64,000 nucleotides of DNA from Paenibacillus soyae. GTDB lineage: Bacteria > Bacillota > Bacilli > Paenibacillales > Paenibacillaceae. Of the stretch, positions 9,601 to 17,773 are shown piece after piece. Both the position numbers and the translations under genes were made by a program. The stretch lies in assembly GCF_024623455.1 (NCBI RefSeq), contig NZ_JANIPJ010000001.1, positions 434,001 through 498,000 on the forward strand. The letters run 5' to 3'. Under the pieces are notes generated by a model. That model saw only the letters and a list, made by a program, of their open reading frames with translations. It did not search any database and was not told where the DNA came from. The first letter of the stretch is position 1, and every line of letters starts with the position of its first letter.

Positions 9601-9912
9601 ATGTTCGCAATCATCGAAACTGGCGGCAAGCAATACAAAGTTCAGGAGGGCGATGTGATCTACATCGAGAAACTGAACGGCAACGAAGGCGAAAACGTAA
9701 CGTTCGACCGCGTTCTGGCCGTATCCGGCAAGGACGGTCTCGTAACAGGCGCTCCGGTCGTATCCGGCGCTAGCGTTACTGGCAAAGTCGAGAAACACGG
9801 CAAAGGCCAAAAGATCATCGTTTACAAATACAAAGCCAAAAAGAACTACCGCCGCAAGCAAGGTCATCGTCAGCCTTACACGAAAGTAACAATCGAGAAA
9901 ATCCAAGCGTAA
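9601..9912 (+). CDS. rplU: 50S ribosomal protein L21
   Basis: The 103-residue protein begins [18 protein letters not shown], the standard N-terminus of L21, and ends with the basic [17 protein letters not shown] segment that binds 23S rRNA. ATG 9601 was chosen because AAGGAGGTG precedes it; an upstream in-frame GTG/ATG would add about 49 residues with no homology. It heads rplU-prp-rpmA. Confidence 0.98.
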   Translation: MFAIIETGGKQYKVQEGDVIYIEKLNGNEGENVTFDRVLAVSGKDGLVTGAPVVSGASVTGKVEKHGKGQKIIVYKYKAKKNYRRKQGHRQPYTKVTIEKIQA

Positions 9913-9924
9913 GAGGGTTTCTCC

Positions 9925-10260
9925 ATGATTACCGTTACCTTCGTTAGACGGTCGGAAGACAAACGCATCGTATCATTTGCGGTCGAAGGACATGCTAAAT
10001 ATGCGAAACCCGGCAAAGACATTGTCTGCGCCGGCGTGTCGGCGGTTTCGGTCGGCACGGTGAATGCGATTGAGACTTTGGCGGGCGTCGAGCTCCCGGC
10101 TACGATGAAGAACGGCTGGCTGTCGTCGGATATTCCGGTTCTGCCCGATGCGGATTCGGACGCGAAGATGCAGCTGCTGCTCGAATCGATGTCGGTCATG
10201 CTCGAGACGATCGCTACATCATACGGCAAACATGTTGTCCTGCATGAGCGGCTTCAATGA
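9925..10260 (+). CDS. prp: Ribosomal-processing cysteine protease Prp
   Basis: Prp cleaves the N-terminal extension of ribosomal protein L27 in Firmicutes. The 111-residue protein carries the catalytic histidine in VEGHAKYA (residue 23) and the catalytic cysteine in DIVCAGVSA (residue 35). It lies between rplU and rpmA, and the L27 encoded next has the matching cleavage site, so enzyme and substrate are adjacent. Confidence 0.95.
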   Translation: MITVTFVRRSEDKRIVSFAVEGHAKYAKPGKDIVCAGVSAVSVGTVNAIETLAGVELPATMKNGWLSSDIPVLPDADSDAKMQLLLESMSVMLETIATSYGKHVVLHERLQ

Positions 10261-10307
10261 GCCGCGAATGACGGCAACGCAATGACTTAAGAAGGAGGGA
10301 ATACACC

Positions 10308-10619
10308 ATGTTGAAATTGAATCTTCAGCTATTCGCTTCGAAGAAGGGCGTAGGCTCCACGAAGAACGGACGCGACTCCCGCTCCAAGCGCCTTGGCGCT
10401 AAGCGCGCTGACGGTCAAGTCGTTTCGGGAGGCAGCATCTTGTTCCGCCAACGCGGCACGAAGATCCACCCTGGCACGAACGTAGGCATCGGCAAAGACG
10501 ACACGCTGTACGCGAAAGTCGATGGCGTTGTGAAGTTCGAGCGTCTTGGACGCGACCGCAAGAAAGTGAGCGTATACCCTGTTGCTGAGGCTCCAGTAGC
10601 CGCTGCAGTAGAAGCTTAA
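10308..10619 (+). CDS. rpmA: 50S ribosomal protein L27 with cleavable N-terminal extension
   Basis: L27 sits at the peptidyl transferase centre. The 103-residue precursor begins [17 protein letters not shown]. The extension LNLQLF followed by A is the Prp processing site, and mature L27 would start at ASKKG. The core [22 protein letters not shown] is standard. AAGGAGGG lies just upstream of ATG 10308. A terminator follows 21 bases after the stop. Confidence 0.98.
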   Translation: MLKLNLQLFASKKGVGSTKNGRDSRSKRLGAKRADGQVVSGGSILFRQRGTKIHPGTNVGIGKDDTLYAKVDGVVKFERLGRDRKKVSVYPVAEAPVAAAVEA

Positions 10620-10640
10620 TTTCTTATATGTTCGACAAGC

Positions 10641-10674
10641 CCCGGCCGGCATTGCTTGGCCGGGATTTTTTTTC
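10641..10674 (+). terminator. Rho-independent terminator after rpmA
   Basis: CCCGGCC at 10641-10647 pairs with GGCCGGG at 10658-10664, followed by a run of T with one A before it. It ends the rplU-prp-rpmA transcript. Confidence 0.85.
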
Positions 10675-10691
10675 TTAAAAGTCCTCTTAGG

Positions 10692-10720
10692 ATGACCGCG
10701 GTGTCTCGTCATGGTATACT
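10692..10720 (+). promoter_or_regulatory. Candidate sigma-A promoter for spo0B-obg
   Basis: ATGACC at 10692-10697 and TATACT at 10715-10720 have a 17-base spacer and TGG directly before the -10. The spo0B start lies 40 bases downstream. Confidence 0.55.
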
Positions 10721-10759
10721 GGATAAGCTAGGAAATCAAATAAAGGCAGGTTCTTGGAA

Positions 10760-11497
10760 ATGGGACGCTTAACGACGGCGAAGCATTATGCGGCGGCATC
10801 GGTCTTGCTGCCGGCCAGCGCGGTTCTGATCTGGCCGGGACGATTGTGGCTGACGGCCATCCTAATCGTATGGCTCATTGCTGCAGCTGCATTCTGGATT
10901 CGCGCAGAACGCAAAGAACACCAAGAGAGGCTGACTCGAACGATTCAAGCGATGCAAACATCCGGCATTCGAACGCTTAACCATCACCGTCATGATTGGA
11001 TGAACGACCTGCAGGTGCTGTTCGGGTACATCAGACTGGGCAAGCTGGATAAGACCGTTCATTACGTGGAGAGAATAAGGGAGAGAATGGTCGCGGAGAG
11101 CGCGGTATCGAAGCTCGGCGTGCCATCCTTGATCAGCTTCATCCAGTCGTTCCGAACGGTGTCGAACACATTGTCTCTCGAGGTCGAGATTCAGGAAAAT
11201 CTGAATCTGAACGAGCTCGATCTGGACGGAGAAGCGGTTGCGGAGACGCTCATACATACCATTAATAATTATCGGCTGGCCGCCAAGCCGGAGGCCGGCG
11301 ATACGTCCGTGCTGCGGCTTGCGTTAAGCGCGGACGAAGAAGCGCTGTACGCGGCTTTTTATTACGAAGGCGAGCTCATTAACGAGCAGCAATGGAATCA
11401 AAAAATGAAACAGCAGCTCGCCGGCGCGCCGCTTAGGCTCGAAGGCACGGAGCAGAGCTTCTCCAAGGTGCTGCTGAAAGCGGAAATGCGGGCTTGA
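10760..11497 (+). CDS. spo0B: Sporulation initiation phosphotransferase Spo0B
   Basis: Spo0B passes phosphate from Spo0F to Spo0A in the sporulation phosphorelay. Two hydrophobic segments at the N-terminus (about residues 14-42) precede the Spo0B alpha-helical hairpin with the phosphorylated histidine in [18 protein letters not shown] (about residues 78-95), then a degenerate ATPase-like domain. B. subtilis Spo0B lacks the membrane segments, so this is the longer Paenibacillaceae form. ATG 10760 sits nine bases after AGGCAGG; TTG 10754 is an alternative. Adjacency to obg is conserved. Confidence 0.85.
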   Translation: MGRLTTAKHYAAASVLLPASAVLIWPGRLWLTAILIVWLIAAAAFWIRAERKEHQERLTRTIQAMQTSGIRTLNHHRHDWMNDLQVLFGYIRLGKLDKTVHYVERIRERMVAESAVSKLGVPSLISFIQSFRTVSNTLSLEVEIQENLNLNELDLDGEAVAETLIHTINNYRLAAKPEAGDTSVLRLALSADEEALYAAFYYEGELINEQQWNQKMKQQLAGAPLRLEGTEQSFSKVLLKAEMRA

Positions 11498-11510
11498 ACG
11501 GAGGCAAGAT

Positions 11511-12836
11511 ATGTTTGTCGATAAGGCGAAAATTTTTGTAAAAGGCGGAGACGGCGGGGATGGCATAATCTCGTTCCGCCGGGAGAAATATGTAGAGAAC
11601 GGCGGACCGGCCGGAGGAGACGGCGGCAATGGCGGAGATCTGATCTTCCGCGTCGACGAAGGTCTTCGGACTCTGATGGATTTCCGGTACCAGAAGCATT
11701 TCAAAGCCGAGCGCGGAGAGCGCGGCAAAGTGAAAGGGATGCACGGGGCCAGCGCGGAAGATACGATCGTGCGTATTCCTCCGGGAACGGTCATTATCGA
11801 TGACGATTCCGGCGAGATCATCGCGGATATGACGCGTCACGGCCAGCAGGTTGTCGTCGCCAAGGGCGGCCGTGGCGGCAGGGGCAATATTCGGTTCGCG
11901 ACGCCGACGAATCCGGCGCCTTACATCTCCGAGAATGGAGAAGAGGGCCAAGAACGCTGGGTTGTCTTGGAGCTTAAGGTTATGGCCGACGTCGGTCTGG
12001 TAGGCTTCCCGAGCGTAGGCAAGTCGACCTTGCTCTCCGTCGTATCGGGTGCAAAGCCGAAGATCGGCGCTTATCATTTCACGACCATTACGCCAAACCT
12101 CGGCGTCGTCGACGTAGGCGACGGCAGAAGCTTCGTGATGGCGGATTTACCCGGCTTGATCGAGGGAGCGCATGAAGGCGTAGGCCTGGGCCACGAGTTT
12201 CTGCGGCATGTCGAGCGGACGCGGGTCATCATCCATGTCGTCGACATGGCGGCGTCCGAAGGAAGAGATCCGTTCGACGATTGGCAGAAAATCAATGCCG
12301 AGCTTTCGTTGTATAACGCGAAGCTGGCGGAGCGGCCGCAAATCATTGCCGCGAACAAGATGGACATGCCTGAAGCGGAAGATCAACTCGCCCTGTTCAA
12401 GGAGCAGCTGGAGGCGCTTGGACAGGAAGGCGTTCATCAGATCGTCCCAATATCGTCGCTGACCAAGCAGGGCATACAGGAGCTGCTGTACAAGGCGGCC
12501 GATCTGCTTGACACGATCGCGGTACATGCCGAGGTCGAGGAAGTGAAGGAAATCGAGGAACGCAAGGTATACAGCTACGAGAAAAAAGAAGAGATTACGT
12601 TCACGATTCATCGCGAGGACGAAATTTTCGTCGTGGAGAGCGAAGGCATCGCTCGGATGATGAAGCGTATGAATCTGAATTCGTATGACGCGGTCATGCG
12701 TTTCGCGCGCACGATGAGGAAGCTGGGCGTGGACGACGCGCTGCGCAAGGCGGGCGCGAAGGACGGAGACATGGTTCGGGTCGCGGATTTTGCGTTTGAA
12801 TTTTTTGAAGGAAGCGACTACAATCCTTACGACTAA
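11511..12836 (+). CDS. obg: Obg-family GTPase (ObgE/CgtA)
   Basis: Obg is a ribosome-associated GTPase tied to the stress response and sporulation. The glycine-rich Obg fold (about residues 1-158, with GGDGGDG and GGRGGRGN) is followed by the G domain (GFPSVGKST as G1, DLPGLIEGA as G3, NKMD as G4) and a C-terminal OCT domain. The length of 441 residues is usual. In B. subtilis obg is cotranscribed with spo0B, as the 13-base gap here suggests. Confidence 0.97.
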   Translation: MFVDKAKIFVKGGDGGDGIISFRREKYVENGGPAGGDGGNGGDLIFRVDEGLRTLMDFRYQKHFKAERGERGKVKGMHGASAEDTIVRIPPGTVIIDDDSGEIIADMTRHGQQVVVAKGGRGGRGNIRFATPTNPAPYISENGEEGQERWVVLELKVMADVGLVGFPSVGKSTLLSVVSGAKPKIGAYHFTTITPNLGVVDVGDGRSFVMADLPGLIEGAHEGVGLGHEFLRHVERTRVIIHVVDMAASEGRDPFDDWQKINAELSLYNAKLAERPQIIAANKMDMPEAEDQLALFKEQLEALGQEGVHQIVPISSLTKQGIQELLYKAADLLDTIAVHAEVEEVKEIEERKVYSYEKKEEITFTIHREDEIFVVESEGIARMMKRMNLNSYDAVMRFARTMRKLGVDDALRKAGAKDGDMVRVADFAFEFFEGSDYNPYD

Positions 12837-12844
12837 AGACAAGA

Positions 12845-12867
12845 GACGACGAAAGTCGTCTTTTTTC
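12845..12867 (+). terminator. Rho-independent terminator after obg
   Basis: AGACGAC and GTCGTCT form a 7-bp stem around a GAAA tetraloop, followed by T residues, directly after the obg stop. Confidence 0.85.
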
Positions 12868-12878
12868 AATGAAGCCTA

Positions 12879-12907
12879 TTGCCGGAGCGGCTTGCTTTCG
12901 ATATAAT
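12879..12907 (+). promoter_or_regulatory. Sigma-A promoter for pheB-hom-thrB
   Basis: TTGCCG and a perfect TATAAT (12902-12907) are 17 bases apart, about 43 bases before the pheB start. No attenuator hairpin is evident between promoter and gene. Confidence 0.6.
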
Positions 12908-12949
12908 GTCCACTATAGGTGTACATTTGTCTTTTTGAGGAGGACGCAA

Positions 12950-13387
12950 GTGGCTGATCGCTATTATGTCGTTCGGGAGGACATTTTGCCGGAAGCGATA
13001 CAGAAGACCATTCAGGTAAAGGAAATGCTTGCGAACGGGAGCGCCACCACCGTTCACGAAGCCGTCGAACGGGCGGGACTCAGCCGAAGCGCCTTCTATA
13101 AGTATAAGGATGGCGTGTATGCGCTGAATGAAATCACGCAGGAAAGAATCGTTACGATCTCGATGGATTTGGAGCACCGGGCAGGCGTATTGTCCAGCGT
13201 ACTGGGGCTGATCGCCAGTCAGGAAGGGAACGTGCTGACCATGAATCAGAGCATTCCGCTGCAAGGCTTCGCGAACGTCGTGCTGTCCGTCGACGTGTCG
13301 CAGACGGCGGGCGACGCTTCCGAGCTGATCGAGGTGCTGAAGCGCCAATCGGGCGTTCGGAAAGCGGCGATCATCGGGCGCGGATAA
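12950..13387 (+). CDS. pheB: ACT domain-containing protein PheB
   Basis: The 145-residue protein has an N-terminal helix-turn-helix-like region (AVERAGLSRSAFYKYKDGV) and a C-terminal ACT domain (about 70-145; TISMDLEHRAGVLSSVLGLIA). ACT domains bind amino acids. PheB is an old name from the pheB-pheA locus of Bacillus, and its biochemical role is not settled. GTG 12950 is chosen because GAGGAGGA precedes it; an upstream ATG near 12869 would place the promoter inside the gene. It leads the Hom/ThrB/PheA cluster. Confidence 0.88.
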   Translation: MADRYYVVREDILPEAIQKTIQVKEMLANGSATTVHEAVERAGLSRSAFYKYKDGVYALNEITQERIVTISMDLEHRAGVLSSVLGLIASQEGNVLTMNQSIPLQGFANVVLSVDVSQTAGDASELIEVLKRQSGVRKAAIIGRG

Positions 13388-13414
13388 AATTTGAAGATAA
13401 GCGGAGGGTGAAAT

Positions 13415-14701
13415 ATGAGACCGGTTAAAGTTGGTTTGTTGGGATTAGGCACGGTCGGAACGGGCGTCGTGCGCATTGTGGAAGGCCATCAGGAGGATTT
13501 GCAGACTCAGGTCGGATCTCCTATCATGATCGAGAAAGTACTGGTGCAGAATAAGAGCAAGTCGCGGAACATCTCGATATCCCCGGACAAGCTGACCGAG
13601 GATCCTTGGGAAATTATCCGTCACCCGGAGATCGACGTTATCGTCGAAGTAATGGGCGGCATTGAACATACGAAGGAATATATCCTGGAAGCCTTGTCGC
13701 TTGGCAAGCATGTCGTGACGGCCAACAAAGATTTGATGGCGCTGCACGGCGCGGAAATTTTGGCCAAGGCGCAGGAGCATCGCTGCGACGTTCTGTACGA
13801 GGCAAGCGTAGCGGGCGGGATACCGATCATCCGTACGCTGGTCGAAGGCTTCTCTTCCGACCGCATCACGAAGATCATGGGGATCGTCAACGGCACGACG
13901 AACTATATCTTGACCAAGATGAGCCAAGAAGGCGCGTCGTACGCGGACGTCTTGAAGGAAGCGCAGGAGCTCGGCTACGCGGAAGCGGATCCGACCTCCG
14001 ACGTGGAAGGACTGGACGCTGCCCGCAAGATGACGATTCTGTCGACGCTGGGCTTCCGTTCGAACGTAGCGCTCGAGGATGTATCGGCGCAAGGCATTTC
14101 ATCCGTGAGCAAAGAAGATATCCTCTACGCGAAGCGTCTCGGCTACGAGCTGAAGCTGCTCGGCATCGCGGAGCGCCAGGACGATCAGATCAGCGTCAGC
14201 GTACAGCCTACGATGGTGAAGAAGTCCCATCCGATCGCCTCCGTGAACGGCGTGTTCAACGCGGTGTACGTATACGGCGAAGCGGTGGGCGAAACGATGT
14301 TCTACGGAGCCGGAGCCGGCGAATTGCCGACGGCTACTTCCATCGTGGCGGATCTCGTGGCCGTCGTGAAGAACTTGAAGCTTGGCGTGAACGGCAAGCA
14401 GGGAGCCGTCGCCTACAAAGAGAAGAAGCTCAAAACCGACGAGCAGATCTCGTCGAAATATTTCCTGCTGCTGCATGTCGCGGACCGCGCCGGCGTGCTT
14501 GCACGCATTACGCAAGTATTCGCAGACTTCGAGGTGAGCCTGGAATCCGTCCTTCAGCAGCCGAATCCGAGCAATCCGGAAGCCGAAATCATCATCATTA
14601 CGCATGACGCGAGCAAAGCGGCAATCCAAAAGGTTCTGGGCGAGTTCAAATCTTTGGATGTCGTGCACAAAGTGAAAAGCGTCTACCGGGTAGAAGGTTA
14701 G
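13415..14701 (+). CDS. hom: Homoserine dehydrogenase
   Basis: The enzyme reduces aspartate semialdehyde to homoserine, the branch point to threonine and methionine. The NAD(P)-binding motif GLLGLGTVGTGVV is at residues 7-19, the catalytic domain includes VVTANKDLMA and GIVNGTTNYIL, and a C-terminal ACT domain (about 350-428) is the likely site of feedback control. The length of 428 residues is normal. It is followed at five bases by thrB. Confidence 0.97.
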   Translation: MRPVKVGLLGLGTVGTGVVRIVEGHQEDLQTQVGSPIMIEKVLVQNKSKSRNISISPDKLTEDPWEIIRHPEIDVIVEVMGGIEHTKEYILEALSLGKHVVTANKDLMALHGAEILAKAQEHRCDVLYEASVAGGIPIIRTLVEGFSSDRITKIMGIVNGTTNYILTKMSQEGASYADVLKEAQELGYAEADPTSDVEGLDAARKMTILSTLGFRSNVALEDVSAQGISSVSKEDILYAKRLGYELKLLGIAERQDDQISVSVQPTMVKKSHPIASVNGVFNAVYVYGEAVGETMFYGAGAGELPTATSIVADLVAVVKNLKLGVNGKQGAVAYKEKKLKTDEQISSKYFLLLHVADRAGVLARITQVFADFEVSLESVLQQPNPSNPEAEIIIITHDASKAAIQKVLGEFKSLDVVHKVKSVYRVEG

Positions 14702-14705
14702 TCTT

Positions 14706-15689
14706 ATGAAAAATCGTAAGGTTATCGTAAAGGTTCCTGCCAGCACCGCTAACTTAGGACCCGGCTTCGATACGCTCGGCATGGCGTTATCGCTCTATGC
14801 GTGGATCGAGATGTCGGAGTCCGGAACCGGAGAAACAACGTTCGAGTATTACGGCGAAGGCATGGACGGATTGCCGCGGGACAAATCGAATTTGTTATAC
14901 AAAGTGGCGCAGCTTGTATTCGAAGAAGCAGGTGTCCGCGTACCGGAGCTAACCGTCTCCATGTACAGCGACATTCCGCTGACAAGAGGCCTCGGCAGCA
15001 GCGCTTCGGCAATTATCGGCGCTCTCGTCGCCGCTAACGCGTTAATCGGCAGCCCGCTCAGCAAGGAAAAGCTGTTCAAGATCGCCACCGAGCTGGAGGG
15101 CCATCCCGATAATGTCGGCGCCTCGCTCTTCGGCGGCATTGTCGTCTCGGCTTGGGACGGCTCGGAGGCGCACTACGCGAGAATCGAGCCGCACGAGAGG
15201 CTGAAGACGCTCGTTGCGATCCCGGCGTTCGAGCTCGCTACGGAGAAGGCGCGCCATGCGCTGCCTTCCACATTGTCCATGGCCGACGCGGTATTCAACG
15301 TCGGACGCAGCTCGCTCCTCGTCGCGGCGCTGGCCGGCGGCGAGCTGGGCCTCATCCGCCATGCGATGAAGGATCGGCTGCACCAGCCTTATCGTGCGGC
15401 CCTTATCCCCGGCATGGCGGAAATTTTGGAGCGCGCCGCCGATTTCGGCGCGCTGGGAGCTGCGCTAAGCGGGGCGGGGCCGACGCTGATCGCGTTCGTG
15501 GATGCGGCGAGCGGGGAGAAGACCGCGCTTGAAGAGTTTCTGAAGTCGACGCTGGCGAAGGAAGGCATTGAAGCGGAGACGCTGTGGCTGTCGCCCTGCC
15601 CGCACGGGGCTGAGGTAACGGTAGAGGAGATTGCGGGCGGCGAAGGGCTGTCGCTGCCGGAGCGAATCAAAGGAGAAGTCAAAGCATGA
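14706..15689 (+). CDS. thrB: Homoserine kinase
   Basis: This GHMP-family kinase phosphorylates homoserine for threonine synthesis. Motifs are VPASTANLGPGFDTLG near the N-terminus, the ATP-binding loop PLTRGLGSSASA near residue 95, and GAALSGAGPTLIAF near residue 252. The length of 327 residues is within the family range. threonine synthase is not adjacent here. The stop overlaps the start of pheA. Confidence 0.97.
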   Translation: MKNRKVIVKVPASTANLGPGFDTLGMALSLYAWIEMSESGTGETTFEYYGEGMDGLPRDKSNLLYKVAQLVFEEAGVRVPELTVSMYSDIPLTRGLGSSASAIIGALVAANALIGSPLSKEKLFKIATELEGHPDNVGASLFGGIVVSAWDGSEAHYARIEPHERLKTLVAIPAFELATEKARHALPSTLSMADAVFNVGRSSLLVAALAGGELGLIRHAMKDRLHQPYRAALIPGMAEILERAADFGALGAALSGAGPTLIAFVDAASGEKTALEEFLKSTLAKEGIEAETLWLSPCPHGAEVTVEEIAGGEGLSLPERIKGEVKA

Positions 15690-16561
15690 AGACGATAGCA
15701 TTGTTGCCCGCCGGCTCCGTCTCGGACGAAGCGGCGAAGCATTTGTTCGCCGGGGAAGACCATATGGAATGGAAGCATCACCGCCTGATCGCGGACGTGT
15801 TCCAGTCCACGGTTAACGGTATAAGCGATTACAGCGTTATTCCGATCGAGAATACGATCGAAGGTTCCGTCAGCTTGCATATGGATTGGCTCGTCCATGA
15901 AGTGGATCTTCCGATGCAGGCGGAATGGGTCTATCCGTCGATTCAGAATTTGATCGGCCGAAGATCCGAGCTTCTGAACGGAACGGGCGAGTTGGATCTC
16001 ACGCGGATCAAGAAAGTAATTAGTCATCCCGTCGCGATGGCGCAGTGCCTGCAGTTTCTTCGGACGCGCATGCCCGGTGTCGAGACGGAGCACGTTAGCA
16101 GCACGGCGGAAGCCGTTCGCATCGTTCGAGACCATCCGGGTGAAGGCATCGCGGCGATCGGTACGCGTATCGCGGCTTCGAACAACGGCCTCGACCTGCT
16201 GGCGACCGAAGTGACGGATCATGACAACAACTATACGCGGTTCATGCTGGTCGGCAACGAGCCGTATACCGCCCGTCAGTCGGACCGCGTCAAAACGAGC
16301 ATTCTCGTGACGCTGCCGGAAGATTTTCCAGGCGCGCTCCATCAGGTGCTGTCCGCCTTCGCATGGCGGCGCATCAACCTGTCGCGGATCGAGTCCCGCC
16401 CGACGAAGAAGAAGCTGGGCAATTATTATTTTTATATCGAGATCGAGATGTCTCTGGATTCTGTGCTCCTTCCCGCCGCGCTGCAGGAAATCGAGGCGAT
16501 CGGCTGCCAGATCCGGGTGCTCGGCTGTTATCCTAGCTTTACTTACGAGCAGCTATTATAA
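15686..16561 (+). CDS. pheA: Prephenate dehydratase
   Basis: The enzyme makes phenylpyruvate from prephenate. The catalytic domain has the family marks VIPIENTIEGSV (about residues 51-62) and NNYTRFMLVGNE, which contains the catalytic TRF triad, and the C-terminal ACT domain starts near KTSILVTLPEDFPGALHQVL with the ESRPTKKKLGNYYFYI phenylalanine-binding region. The ATG overlaps the thrB stop by four bases. Confidence 0.96.
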   Translation: MKTIALLPAGSVSDEAAKHLFAGEDHMEWKHHRLIADVFQSTVNGISDYSVIPIENTIEGSVSLHMDWLVHEVDLPMQAEWVYPSIQNLIGRRSELLNGTGELDLTRIKKVISHPVAMAQCLQFLRTRMPGVETEHVSSTAEAVRIVRDHPGEGIAAIGTRIAASNNGLDLLATEVTDHDNNYTRFMLVGNEPYTARQSDRVKTSILVTLPEDFPGALHQVLSAFAWRRINLSRIESRPTKKKLGNYYFYIEIEMSLDSVLLPAALQEIEAIGCQIRVLGCYPSFTYEQLL

Positions 16562-16598
16562 ACTTTTCTGACATATATTCCGGAGGTGTAAGAGTACT

Positions 16599-17483
16599 AT
16601 GGCACAGCAGCAATGGATCTATCTGAATGGTGATTATGTATCGAAGGAAGACGCCAAAATTTCGGTTTATGACCACGGGTTCCTGTATGGGGACGGCATC
16701 TTCGAAGGCATCCGGATTTATGACGGCAACATCTTCAAATGTAAAGAGCATTTGGACCGTCTATACGATTCCGCCAAATCGATTATGCTGGACATTCCGC
16801 TGACGATCGACGAGATGCAGGACGCATTGGTTGAGACGATTCGCCGCAATGGGCTGCGCGACGGGTATATCCGCCTTGTCGTGTCGCGCGGTCCCGGCAA
16901 TCTCGGCTTGGATCCAAGAAGATGCCCATCTGCTTATGTCATCATTATCGTGGAGCAGTTGGCAATCTATCCGGAGGAAGCTTACAAGAACGGTCTCGTG
17001 TCGGTTTCCGTGTCGCAGCGCCGCAATATTCCGGACGCCTTGAATCCGAAGATCAAGTCGCTCAACTACTTGAACAACATTTTGGTGAAGATCCAAGCGA
17101 ACCTTGCTGGCGTCGGCGAAGCGATTATGCTGAACTCGCAGGGCTATGTGGCCGAAGGCTCCAGCGACAATATTTTTATCATCAAAAACGGTACGGTGTT
17201 CACGCCTCCATGTTATGTCGGCGCTCTCGAAGGCATCACTCGCGCGGCGATTATGCAGCTTTGCGATAAGCTTGGCTATAAGCTGAAAGAGGAGCCGTTC
17301 ACGCTTCACGATGTGTATGTGGCGGACGAAGTATTCTTCACGGGCACCGCGGCCGAGGTTATCGCCGTTCGCGAAGTAGACGGCCGCACGATTGGCTCCG
17401 GACAAGCCGGTCCGATTACGACGCATCTGCTGCAGGAATTCCGCAGCCTCGTCACGGTCGACGGCGTGAAGGTATACGAGTAG
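16599..17483 (+). CDS. ilvE: Branched-chain amino acid aminotransferase
   Basis: This fold-type IV PLP enzyme makes the last step of valine, leucine and isoleucine synthesis. The catalytic lysine lies in NPKIKSLNYLNNIL (about residues 148-161), and the phosphate-binding region EGSSDNIFI and LEGITRAA are clear. The length of 294 residues fits. It is the last gene of the amino-acid cluster and a terminator follows. Confidence 0.95.
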   Translation: MAQQQWIYLNGDYVSKEDAKISVYDHGFLYGDGIFEGIRIYDGNIFKCKEHLDRLYDSAKSIMLDIPLTIDEMQDALVETIRRNGLRDGYIRLVVSRGPGNLGLDPRRCPSAYVIIIVEQLAIYPEEAYKNGLVSVSVSQRRNIPDALNPKIKSLNYLNNILVKIQANLAGVGEAIMLNSQGYVAEGSSDNIFIIKNGTVFTPPCYVGALEGITRAAIMQLCDKLGYKLKEEPFTLHDVYVADEVFFTGTAAEVIAVREVDGRTIGSGQAGPITTHLLQEFRSLVTVDGVKVYE

Positions 17484-17491
17484 ACATTATG

Positions 17492-17530
17492 AGAGGCCCC
17501 TCCGCGGGAATTGCGGAGGGGCCTCTTGCT
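17492..17530 (+). terminator. Strong hairpin after ilvE
   Basis: A 14-bp perfect stem (17492-17505 with 17513-17526) follows the ilvE stop by eight bases. The T-tract is short, so it may be a weaker intrinsic terminator or protect the mRNA end. Confidence 0.7.
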
Positions 17531-17773
17531 GCGTGCAGCCTAGAAAACAGAAAGTTTATAGGGGACTGAGAGTCGCTTAAATGTGCCCGGAGAAGCAGTC
17601 GGAGTAACTAAAGGTTTCTGTTTGCGTGGGCTGACGGCGCCAAAAAGTACAAGCATCGACGTTTTTTTCACCGAAAGTGGCGACACCTGCCCATGTTCTG
17701 CATAGGATGTAGAGATTGATAACAGGCATTAGCCGTGCCGTTATTCAGAACGTGACAGGAGGTCATCGGCGAA

